Shown one piece after another: positions 1-5,621 of a stretch of 6,913 nt of DNA (positions within the stretch are counted from its first letter, which is position 1; every line of letters begins with the position of its first letter). This stretch comes from Patescibacteria group bacterium. GTDB lineage: Bacteria; Patescibacteriota; Patescibacteriia; UBA2591; UBA6264. The notes beneath the pieces are model-generated. The model worked only from the letters and a program-made list of their open reading frames with translations. It made no database searches and was not told the origin of the DNA. The stretch lies in contig JACZVN010000020.1 of the NCBI GenBank assembly GCA_022572625.1, positions 1 to 6,913 of the forward strand. Reading direction: 5' to 3'. The position numbers were made by a program, and so were the translations under genes.

Positions 1-564
1 TAGAAAATGATAGGTTAAAAGAACGCCAATTAGTGAAAACAGTACCCCCAGGAGTAGCACAATCGTCCATATTGACACTTCTTTATTATCATCTGCATAA
101 TCGTTTAAGCTTTCTACTTTATGCATATTTACTTGTTCATTATCCAAAGTATATTGTGCTTTCGCAATAGGCCCAAAATCTCGTTTTAAGATAGCAATTA
201 AGGGCACAGATATAAGAGCTAAAATTGCGTAAAATTGATATGGCAAGACCCGGAGTAAGACAGCGAAAGACTCCTCCTGAATGCCGGCACTTACATAAGA
301 TTGCTCGATTAAACTCATGATATATGCTCCCCAACCAATAAAAGGAATAACCCAGATCAGGGTAAAAATAATCTCACTAATAAATAAGAGTAATCCCTGG
401 CGGGCATGAAATCGAGTGTAGTCATTTTTAGTCCTTAAAACTATAGGAATTAAGGATAAAATGCCTAGATAAGAGACCGCGCCTAAAATCCTGGCCAAAA
501 AACTCGGCGTTTTAGCGGCTTCGACTACTGATTCAATTTTTTGAGTAATAGTTTCTGAATTCAT
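1..564 (-). CDS. DUF4870/Tic20-like integral membrane protein, 3' end missing
   Basis: The frame opens with ATG at 564-562 and runs without a stop to base 1, giving 188 codons; the C-terminus lies outside the window. Four hydrophobic stretches are visible at about residues 22-43, 57-82, 100-126 and 165-188, so it is a multi-pass membrane protein. Residues 51-56 (RFHARQ), just before the second segment, match the conserved H-A-[RK]-Q signature of the DUF4870/Tic20-like family, whose molecular role is not established. The charged stretch of about residues 127-164 between segments three and four should be a loop. The fourth segment goes beyond the usual three-helix core, so the protein may be a longer variant. 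No Shine-Dalgarno sequence precedes the ATG. The gene follows RNase J with a 60-base gap and seems to have its own promoter. The family call is moderately sure; function is unknown. Confidence 0.72.
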   Translation of the reverse strand, partial: MNSETITQKIESVVEAAKTPSFLARILGAVSYLGILSLIPIVLRTKNDYTRFHARQGLLLFISEIIFTLIWVIPFIGWGAYIMSLIEQSYVSAGIQEESFAVLLRVLPYQFYAILALISVPLIAILKRDFGPIAKAQYTLDNEQVNMHKVESLNDYADDNKEVSIWTIVLLLGVLFSLIGVLLTYHFL

Positions 565-604
565 ATTTTCGATTTAAATTAAGATGAGTTAATTAACAAA
601 TAAA

Positions 605-632
605 ATTATAACACTTTAATAAGTTTAGACAA
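605..632 (-). promoter_or_regulatory. Predicted sigma70-type promoter for the DUF4870-like gene
   Basis: On the minus strand TTGTCT (632-627) is followed after 16 bases by a perfect TATAAT (610-605). The -35 box covers the last codons and stop of the RNase J gene. Transcription would begin near 598 and leave a leader of about 35 bases without a Shine-Dalgarno. A 10-base palindrome, GTTAATTAAC (588-597), lies at the predicted start and could be an operator or chance in AT-rich DNA. No terminator separates this point from RNase J, so read-through is also possible. Confidence 0.6.
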
Positions 633-2253
633 CGGCCACCACTGGTTTTTTACCTATTTTATTTAAAATAAAATCACCCAGTCTGGACTCTATCGTAAGC
701 TTAACTCTTTTTTTTGTTCCATATTTCTTAATAAAATTTCTGACCTTATTTTTTATTTCAGATATAATTTTGTCACCCACGGACAAGCCCAGGAAAACAA
801 CCTGTATATTCTCCTGTCCCCTTTTCCGATCAAACGATATCGAAATAATACAAACACCAACGTCAGCCATTTTTCGACGGGTAACTATAATGTCACGTTC
901 TAATACCTTAACCATTTTTCCTTGAACGATTAAAGATAAACCATTAACCTTTTGAGGTAATATTTTTGCTCCCTGATATTCATCTATTTCTAAAACATTG
1001 CCATTTTTAAGCATAAAACAATTTTCTCGTTTAATTCCGCTTTCCTTGGCCAGCTCGATATGTTGGGCTTGCATATAGTGTTCACCTTCAATCGGAATAA
1101 AAAATTTAGGCTTGATTAAGTTTAGCATTTCCTTTAATTCTTCTCTTTGGGCATGCCCTGAACTATGGACACCCGCTCCTAAAATAGGCTGATAAATTAT
1201 TTTTGCTCCTTGATCAATCAAACCGTTCATAGTCCGGTGAATAGCTAATTCATTGCCGGGAATCGCTGAAGAAGAAAAAATAACTGAGTCACTTTTCTTT
1301 ATTTTAACCATATAATACTGACCGCGCGAAATCCTGGTCATCACTGATCTTTCTTCCCCTTGCGTACCCGTAACTAAAATAAAAAGTTTGTTGTCAGGAT
1401 ATTGATTTATATTTTTAACATCAATTAAAAGACCTGGCGGTATTTTAATATAACCAAGCTCTTGAGCAATGGCGATGCTTTTTTTAATTGAAAATCCGGC
1501 AATGGCCATTTTACGATTATATTTTTGACAAGCAACAATGGCCTGATGAATCCGACTGATAAGGGTGGAAAAACTGGTGAAAATAATTCGGGCCGGCGCC
1601 TGGCGGACAATCTCTTCAATTTTCTCGCCAATTTCTTTTTCTGAAAGCGTGTGCCCACTTACCTCAGCATTGGTACTATCAGAAAATAGGGCCAGAACGC
1701 CTTCATCACCAATGCGTTTCAATTTTTTCTTATCCACTGGCCTTTGATCACCTGGATTATCGTCAAATTTAAAATCTCCAGTATGGATAACGGTTCCAAT
1801 CGGCGTCGTTATACTCAGACCAACGCTATCAGGAATATTATGAACAACATGAAACGGATCAATTTTAAAACTACCCAAGGTAAATACTTTGTTGGCCTCA
1901 ATGGTATTAAATTTTAGATTCCTTAATCCAAGCTCTTTGGTTCTCCCTTCAATTAAACCAATGGTTAACCTGGTGGCAAAAATAGGCGGATTTCCCAATC
2001 GATGAATTAAAAAAGGAATACCACCAATATGATCAAGGTGACCATGGGTGATAATAATTCCACGGATCTGATCTAGCTTCTTTTCTAAATAACTAATGTT
2101 CGGAAGGAGCCAATCTACACCTGGCAAATCCGGCCCGGGAAATCCAACCCCTAGGTCAACAATAATAATATCTGATCCATATTCAAAAAGCATGCAGTTC
2201 TTTCCCACCTGCTCAACCCCTCCCAATGGAATAACGCGTAATTTATTGATCAT
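625..2253 (-). CDS. rnj: Ribonuclease J (beta-CASP metallo-beta-lactamase nuclease)
   Basis: This 542-residue protein is close to the length of Bacillus RNase J1 (about 555). RNase J is a cytoplasmic, metal-dependent nuclease with endonuclease and 5'-3' exonuclease activity in mRNA decay and RNA maturation. Visible signatures, in order, are HGHLDH (70-75, metal site), HNIPDS (138-143), HTGDFKFD (157-164, bridging Asp 160), SDSTNAE (191-197), VTGTQGE (294-300), IPGNE (331-335) and HSSGHA (363-368). The beta-CASP insert spans about 205-335, and a C-terminal domain of about 100 residues closes the protein. The block that usually reads P-x-H-G-E is PIEGE at 387-391, so Glu 389 stands where a metal-binding His is expected. 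The ATG overlaps the TAA of the preceding gene by one base (TAATG) with no Shine-Dalgarno, which suggests translational coupling. It is the last gene of a five-gene operon. Confidence 0.96.
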   Translation of the reverse strand: MINKLRVIPLGGVEQVGKNCMLFEYGSDIIIVDLGVGFPGPDLPGVDWLLPNISYLEKKLDQIRGIIITHGHLDHIGGIPFLIHRLGNPPIFATRLTIGLIEGRTKELGLRNLKFNTIEANKVFTLGSFKIDPFHVVHNIPDSVGLSITTPIGTVIHTGDFKFDDNPGDQRPVDKKKLKRIGDEGVLALFSDSTNAEVSGHTLSEKEIGEKIEEIVRQAPARIIFTSFSTLISRIHQAIVACQKYNRKMAIAGFSIKKSIAIAQELGYIKIPPGLLIDVKNINQYPDNKLFILVTGTQGEERSVMTRISRGQYYMVKIKKSDSVIFSSSAIPGNELAIHRTMNGLIDQGAKIIYQPILGAGVHSSGHAQREELKEMLNLIKPKFFIPIEGEHYMQAQHIELAKESGIKRENCFMLKNGNVLEIDEYQGAKILPQKVNGLSLIVQGKMVKVLERDIIVTRRKMADVGVCIISISFDRKRGQENIQVVFLGLSVGDKIISEIKNKVRNFIKKYGTKKRVKLTIESRLGDFILNKIGKKPVVAVV

Positions 2254-2528
2254 TAATTTGTTGAATAAATTGATGGCTTTTGGCGAAAAGTTTTATAAAT
2301 ATTTTCCATAAAATCACCGCCAGCATAACCAACCACCAAAGAAAAAATCACGTCCCGGCCAAAAGCCGAGGCCACGACCAAACCGATAATTCCAGATAAA
2401 AACATCATCATTATAAAATAAGGCAAGTTAAACTTTACTTCTTTATAAGAAAATTGATGTTTGATAAACCCGACCAAACCTCTAATAACGCCGCCAAAAA
2501 ATCCAGCGATTAATATTTCCCAAGTCAT
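2253..2528 (-). CDS. Small membrane protein coupled to RNase J (unknown function)
   Basis: This is a 91-residue hydrophobic protein that I cannot assign to a named family. Likely membrane segments lie at about residues 4-22 (rich in Gly: GFFGGVIRGLVG), 36-56 and 59-73, the last including GYAGGDF (67-73). A short loop carrying Lys, His and Tyr links the first two, and the polar tail is FRQKPSIYSTN. The start is ATG at 2528-2526, 24 bases after the acylphosphatase stop, without a Shine-Dalgarno. Its stop shares one base with the RNase J start, so the two proteins are probably made together. Because RNase J is membrane-associated in some bacteria, a membrane partner or anchor is conceivable, but that is only inference from position. 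The ordered glycine pattern and the tight operon position argue that it is a real gene. Confidence 0.78.
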   Translation of the reverse strand: MTWEILIAGFFGGVIRGLVGFIKHQFSYKEVKFNLPYFIMMMFLSGIIGLVVASAFGRDVIFSLVVGYAGGDFMENIYKTFRQKPSIYSTN

Positions 2529-2540
2529 AAATAAAAAATT

Positions 2541-2560
2541 AATTAAAATTAATTAAAATT
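2541..2560. repeat. Two tandem copies of a 10-base AT repeat
   Basis: AATTAAAATT occurs twice in direct succession at 2541-2550 and 2551-2560. The second copy includes the acylphosphatase stop codon; the first fills the gap before the membrane-protein gene. It is probably a small slippage duplication in AT-rich DNA. No function is evident. Confidence 0.5.
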
Positions 2561-2828
2561 CAATATCAAAATTATTAAATTTTTGAACCGGCTCTTCCCA
2601 TTTCAATTCGACTTTATCCACCCGAGCCGATTTTGGTCCTTGATAACACCAGTCAACTAGTTTTTTCAAACCATCTTCTTTTCCTCTTACTACTATTCTT
2701 ACTGATCCGTTTGATTCATTTTTTATCCAACCCTTTAAATCTAATTCCTTAGCTAGGTGCTGAGTATCATACCGAAAAGCGACTCCCTGAACTAAACCAT
2801 AAATTTTTATCACTACCTGTTTTTCCAT
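2553..2828 (-). CDS. acyP: Acylphosphatase
   Basis: The protein has 91 residues, the normal size for this single-domain family. Acylphosphatase hydrolyses the carboxyl-phosphate bond of acyl phosphates such as acetyl phosphate or 1,3-bisphosphoglycerate and acts in the cytoplasm. Both signature blocks are present: GLVQGVAFR (11-19), which forms the phosphate-binding loop with the essential Arg 19, and GWIKNESNGSV (33-43) with the catalytic Asn 37. The later VVRG (46-49) and the aromatic C-terminal FDIEF also fit the alpha/beta sandwich fold. The start is ATG at 2828-2826, 23 bases after the coiled-coil gene; AAAGGG just upstream is a weak, closely spaced ribosome-site candidate. It is the third gene of the operon ending in RNase J, and nothing suggests a functional link beyond co-transcription. 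Confidence 0.95.
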   Translation of the reverse strand: MEKQVVIKIYGLVQGVAFRYDTQHLAKELDLKGWIKNESNGSVRIVVRGKEDGLKKLVDWCYQGPKSARVDKVELKWEEPVQKFNNFDIEF

Positions 2829-2851
2829 CGCCCTTTTTATTTCAAAAATAT

Positions 2852-3151
2852 TTATGATTTTTTGGTAATTTTCATTTCTAAATCATCCCCTTCCTGATCT
2901 ATAAAATATAGTGTTTCTTCCATTTCTTCAATCTCGGTATTTAATTCTTTTATTTCTTGCTTTAGAGCCCTAATCTTATCAGGCTCTTGTTCTTTATTAG
3001 ATAAAGCTAAAAATTTCTTTAATTCTTCTTGTTTATCATTAACCGCCTCTTGTAGACCAGTTAAAAATATTGCCATTTCATCTGTCACTTGTTCAAGCGT
3101 GGGCTCTTGTTCTTTTTCTGGAGGACTACTTTTTTCCAATGAATTTTTCAT
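2852..3151 (-). CDS. Small charged coiled-coil protein, unknown function
   Basis: This 99-residue protein is not a family I recognise. It is rich in Glu, Lys and Gln. Residues 1-20 are polar and proline-containing, probably disordered. Residues about 21-50 form an amphipathic helix (DEMAIFLTGLQEAVNDK region), and about 55-85 show heptad-like spacing of Ile and Leu (IRALKQEIKEL), typical of a coiled coil. The C-terminus is acidic, then basic. There is no signal peptide, membrane segment or Cys. The ATG (3151-3149) lies two bases after the TAA of the metallo-beta-lactamase gene, so translation is probably coupled, and there is no Shine-Dalgarno. The tight spacing supports a genuine gene. A role as a small oligomeric or adaptor protein is possible, but nothing in the sequence decides it. 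Confidence 0.8.
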   Translation of the reverse strand: MKNSLEKSSPPEKEQEPTLEQVTDEMAIFLTGLQEAVNDKQEELKKFLALSNKEQEPDKIRALKQEIKELNTEIEEMEETLYFIDQEGDDLEMKITKKS

Positions 3152-3153
3152 AT

Positions 3154-3687
3154 TTAAAAATTAAAAATCTCCCCGTGGCCAGGGTAAACCTTGGTCCCAG
3201 GCTTAATTAAATTAGCTAATTTCTTTAATGACCTTTCCATATCTTCCATTGATCCACCGGGTAGATCAACTCGGCCGTAGGCATTTTTAAATAAGGTGTC
3301 GCCGCTTAAAATAAATCCCTGGCCTAATAAACAAATACTGCCCAAACTATGACCAGGGGTATGAATAACTTTTAAAATACTCTCCCCTATATTTATCGTA
3401 TCATTTTCTTTTAAAATTCTATCTGGCACAAAATCAATAAACTCCAATTCGTTTTGATGAATTAAAATCTGAGCTTTCGTTTTTTCTTTTATTTGCCGAT
3501 TAGCTAAAATATGGTCAAAATGAAAATGAGTATTAATAATATACTTTACTTTAGCTTTAGTTTTGGCGACCTGTTTTAAAATTTTATCTGGCTCCGCTCC
3601 AGGATCAACAATTGCCATTTCATGTTGATCAATAAGTAAATAACAATTAGTGGCGATTGAACCGACGGTGATTGATTTAATTTGCAT
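3154..3687 (-). CDS. Metallo-beta-lactamase-fold hydrolase, glyoxalase II-like
   Basis: This 177-residue cytoplasmic hydrolase belongs to the hydroxyacylglutathione hydrolase-like branch (YqgX/YcbL type). All expected metal ligands are present: THFHFDH (53-59; His 54, His 56, Asp 58, His 59), TPGHSLGS (110-117; His 113), SGDTLF (128-133; Asp 130) and PGHG (169-172; His 171). An early NCYLL (14-18) and the VDPGAEP block (27-33) are also typical. Family members are usually about 200-210 residues; this one stops six residues after PGHG, so the short C-terminal extension is missing. The likely reaction is hydrolysis of a thioester or similar small substrate; the true substrate cannot be read from sequence. 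It is the first gene of the five-gene operon. The ATG is preceded by a promoter so close that the mRNA may have no leader. Confidence 0.92.
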   Translation of the reverse strand: MQIKSITVGSIATNCYLLIDQHEMAIVDPGAEPDKILKQVAKTKAKVKYIINTHFHFDHILANRQIKEKTKAQILIHQNELEFIDFVPDRILKENDTINIGESILKVIHTPGHSLGSICLLGQGFILSGDTLFKNAYGRVDLPGGSMEDMERSLKKLANLIKPGTKVYPGHGEIFNF

Positions 3688-3693
3688 AGCTTA

Positions 3694-3722
3694 ATTTTAT
3701 CACTAATTTTCACTCACGTCAA
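3694..3722 (-). promoter_or_regulatory. Predicted promoter giving a leaderless mRNA for the RNase J operon
   Basis: On the minus strand TTGACG (3722-3717) is followed after exactly 17 bases by TAAAAT (3699-3694). Only six bases (TAAGCT) separate the -10 box from the ATG at 3687-3685. With the usual spacing, transcription would begin at or next to the A of the start codon, leaving no room for a ribosome-binding site. It lies just after the terminator of the preceding gene. Confidence 0.72.
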
Positions 3723-3730
3723 TTTTAGTA

Positions 3731-3759
3731 ATTAAAAGACCGCCTTTAAAGCGGTCTTT
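3731..3759 (-). terminator. Intrinsic terminator of the zincin-like gene
   Basis: A perfect 9-base inverted repeat has arms AAAGACCGC (3735-3743) and GCGGTCTTT (3751-3759) with a 7-base loop. On the minus strand the right-hand end runs into TTTTAAT. The stop codon of the zincin-like gene (3760-3758) is partly inside the stem, so termination follows translation directly. The opposite strand also has a T-rich flank, but no gene reads towards it. Confidence 0.85.
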
Positions 3760-4666
3760 ATTTGTCTAAAAATTTTGACCAATAGTTTTGAATAAATTGT
3801 TGGACAATTGATTTAGTTTTAGTTTTACTTTTATTGCTTTTAACCAATTTTGGGTAATATTTTTTCATATAAGGATTTCCGTAATAAATATAAGACCGAA
3901 TAAAAACAGCATTATTTGGACTATTTGTTTTGTCATCGGAAAGATGGTAATTTTTTAAAACTATCTGCTTTTCTGCTTCTTTATCTAAAAGGGTGAGAGA
4001 TTTATCTTGATATGTCTTTTTGAGCGTTTGATATCTATCTTCCATAAACCAATAACCAAACAAATTTTTAAGATCTTTTCTGGCTAGCTTGAGTTTGGAA
4101 TTACTTGGATCTTTTTCTATTAAATATTCTACTGCCCCTAGTTTACCTAAAATATGGGCTATCACTTCTTCTGCTATCATTTGATCTATAGTTATATATT
4201 TTCCATAAATTTTCAGTCCGATATCATATTGATGAACATATTGATGAAATGATTCATGAATTAAAAGCTCCAACATCTTTAATTTATCCGCTTTATTTTT
4301 TGGATTATAGAGATCAGGAGTGATAAAAAACTTTGGAGTGATAACCATGCTTACTTCTGGGACGGCATTCCAAAATCTCAGATAGCTATTTAGATAAACA
4401 TCATACCCGTTCTTCTTATAATTATCAGCAATGCGGTCTGCTTTTTTCTGAGAGGTGCCAACGTATACATAAAGCTGGTTAATTAAAGTTTTGGTAAATG
4501 TCCAGATAGAGTATTGAGGACAGGCCATAACCATATAGATTGTTTTCTGAAAATATGGCTTTGAAGAAAAAGCCATATGAACCGGGAAACCATAGTTTTT
4601 TTGACAAAAATCATTCACCTCTTGGACAAAATCACGCTGTTTAGAAGTAGGAAACTTAGCATTCAA
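3758..4666 (-). CDS. HExxH zincin-like putative metallopeptidase, unknown family
   Basis: This 302-residue protein carries HESFHQYVH at 137-145, an HExxH zinc site with a further His four residues on, inside a predicted helix (LELLIHESFHQYVH). About 20 residues later, AEEVIAHILG (165-174) offers Glu 166 or 167 as the third zinc ligand in gluzincin fashion; His 145 would be the metzincin-like alternative, but the metzincin Gly is absent. It could be a cytoplasmic peptidase or a catalytically altered relative; I do not recognise the family. The N-terminal part (1-110) is aromatic-rich without a signal peptide or membrane helix, and the C-terminus is very basic (KSNKSKTKTK, 276-285). The start is TTG (4666-4664), eight bases after a strong AGGAGG; the nearby ATG at 4662-4660 is out of frame. 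It is a single-gene unit with its own consensus promoter and terminator. Confidence 0.8.
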   Translation of the reverse strand: MNAKFPTSKQRDFVQEVNDFCQKNYGFPVHMAFSSKPYFQKTIYMVMACPQYSIWTFTKTLINQLYVYVGTSQKKADRIADNYKKNGYDVYLNSYLRFWNAVPEVSMVITPKFFITPDLYNPKNKADKLKMLELLIHESFHQYVHQYDIGLKIYGKYITIDQMIAEEVIAHILGKLGAVEYLIEKDPSNSKLKLARKDLKNLFGYWFMEDRYQTLKKTYQDKSLTLLDKEAEKQIVLKNYHLSDDKTNSPNNAVFIRSYIYYGNPYMKKYYPKLVKSNKSKTKTKSIVQQFIQNYWSKFLDK

Positions 4667-4674
4667 GTTTATTC

Positions 4675-4680
4675 CCTCCT
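4675..4680 (-). promoter_or_regulatory. Strong Shine-Dalgarno that fixes a TTG start
   Basis: Minus-strand AGGAGG (4680-4675) lies eight bases before TTG at 4666-4664 and pairs perfectly with the expected 16S rRNA tail. It decides the start codon of the zincin-like gene. It is the only strong ribosome-binding site in the window. Confidence 0.88.
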
Positions 4681-4708
4681 TTTTAAACGAACCTTAAAAC
4701 TTTAGTTT

Positions 4709-4737
4709 ATTATAAGAAAATAAAAAGAGTTTGTCAA
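4709..4737 (-). promoter_or_regulatory. Perfect consensus sigma70-type promoter of the zincin-like gene
   Basis: The minus strand reads TTGACA (4737-4732), a 17-base spacer, then TATAAT (4714-4709): both hexamers match consensus at optimal spacing. The transcript would start near 4702 and carry a leader of about 36 bases with the AGGAGG site. The -35 box lies inside a 15-base palindrome, GAGTTTG-N-CAAACTC (4727-4741), that could also serve as an operator. This is the strongest-looking promoter in the window. Confidence 0.85.
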
Positions 4738-4741
4738 ACTC
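4717..4741 (-). terminator. Putative terminator of the metallophosphoesterase gene, overlapping a promoter
   Basis: On the minus strand GAGTTT and AAACTC form a 6-base stem with a 3-base loop (4741-4727), followed at once by TTTTTATTTT (4726-4717). It lies 37 bases after the metallophosphoesterase stop, where a terminator is expected. The stem is short and only one third G+C, so it may be weak. The same bases form the -35 box and spacer of the next promoter, so an operator role is an alternative. Confidence 0.6.
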
Positions 4742-4778
4742 ATAATAAATAACATCAACTATTTAGAAAATAAAATAT

Positions 4779-5609
4779 TTACCCTTTTCTTAGTTCAATC
4801 AAAGTTATTTCCGGCGGACAATTAAACCTGATTGGCAGCAAATCAACCCCAATACCGCGGTTAATGTAAAGAGGAATTTGTTTAACCCGATATAATCCGC
4901 TGACATATTTCCCACGATCCCTGGTGGGAATCCAAAAATTAGGAATTAAGGGCAATCTTACTTGGCCGCCGTGAGTATGCCCGGCCAGAATCAAATCCAC
5001 TTCACTTTCCTTAAGATCTTCAATTATCTCGGGCGAATGGGCTAAAAGTATTTTAACTCGATTATCCTCCAGTCCCTGCATTGCCTGTTCTAAATTATGA
5101 TGTTTAGTTCGCGGATCATCGACGCCAATCAGATAAAGATATTCGCCATTTCTAATCAACTTTTTATTTTCATTGAGCAAAATAGAAATGCCGCAAGACT
5201 CAACTAACTTTTTAAACTCGTGAATATTAATTTTACGGCTGTCATGCAAATGATTGCCAAAAACGCCAAAAATCCGATTTTGATATTGTTGACCCAATTT
5301 TTCCCAAAATGGACGGCAAAGATCTAAATCTTTAGTTTTTGTCTGGTTATCAATGATATCACCAGTGATAAAGATATAATCCGGATTAAGTTGATTAATA
5401 ATTTTTAAAACTAATTTTTCTTTGCGGCCAAACTTTTTAGAATGGAGATCACTAATTTGAACAATTTTAATCCGATCAAAGGAAAGGGGTAAATTTTTAA
5501 AATCAAATCTTATTTTCTCAACCTTAAAATTATACGGTTCAAATCGAAAACTATACCAAATAATTAGCAGCAAAAGAATAAAAAAAATACTTCCCAGAAA
5601 TATCATCAT
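4779..5609 (-). CDS. Membrane-anchored metallophosphoesterase (YaeI/YkuE-like)
   Basis: This 276-residue protein has an N-terminal hydrophobic segment (about 2-20) that should act as an uncleaved signal anchor, followed by a calcineurin-type phosphoesterase domain. The two-metal site is complete: SDLHS (53-57; Asp 54, His 56), TGDIID (82-87; Asp 84), GNH (118-120; Asn 119, His 120), AHSPE (190-194; His 191) and GHTHGGQ (210-216; His 211, His 213). Length and motif order fit the YaeI/YkuE group of membrane-associated phosphodiesterases or phosphatases; Chlamydia LpxG is a related enzyme of lipid A synthesis. A lipid A role seems unlikely if this is a CPR bacterium, so the substrate remains open. 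There are two adjacent ATGs (5609-5607 and 5606-5604); the first is used here. It follows the translin-like gene by 12 bases without a Shine-Dalgarno and is probably co-transcribed with it. Confidence 0.92.
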   Translation of the reverse strand: MMIFLGSIFFILLLLIIWYSFRFEPYNFKVEKIRFDFKNLPLSFDRIKIVQISDLHSKKFGRKEKLVLKIINQLNPDYIFITGDIIDNQTKTKDLDLCRPFWEKLGQQYQNRIFGVFGNHLHDSRKINIHEFKKLVESCGISILLNENKKLIRNGEYLYLIGVDDPRTKHHNLEQAMQGLEDNRVKILLAHSPEIIEDLKESEVDLILAGHTHGGQVRLPLIPNFWIPTRDRGKYVSGLYRVKQIPLYINRGIGVDLLPIRFNCPPEITLIELRKG

Positions 5610-5621
5610 AATATTTTATTT

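Noticed and set aside
140..334. 64-codon minus-strand open frame
   Set aside because: It lies wholly inside the DUF4870-like membrane-protein gene in another frame and lacks family features; the longer frame carries the HARQ motif and membrane segments.
1425..1658. 77-codon minus-strand open frame inside RNase J
   Set aside because: It is in another frame of a well-supported RNase J gene, with no initiation signals of its own.
1565..2311. Plus-strand open frames of 60 and 71 codons (1565-1747 and 2096-2311)
   Set aside because: Both are antisense to the conserved RNase J gene, have no Shine-Dalgarno and read as low-complexity or antisense translations.
2541..2560. Tandem AT repeat considered as a CRISPR or recombination site
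   Set aside because: There are only two directly adjacent 10-base copies with no spacers, and the composition is expected in an AT-rich gap.
4660..4662. ATG start for the zincin-like gene
   Set aside because: It is out of frame with the HExxH protein. The TTG at 4666-4664 is in frame and sits eight bases after AGGAGG.
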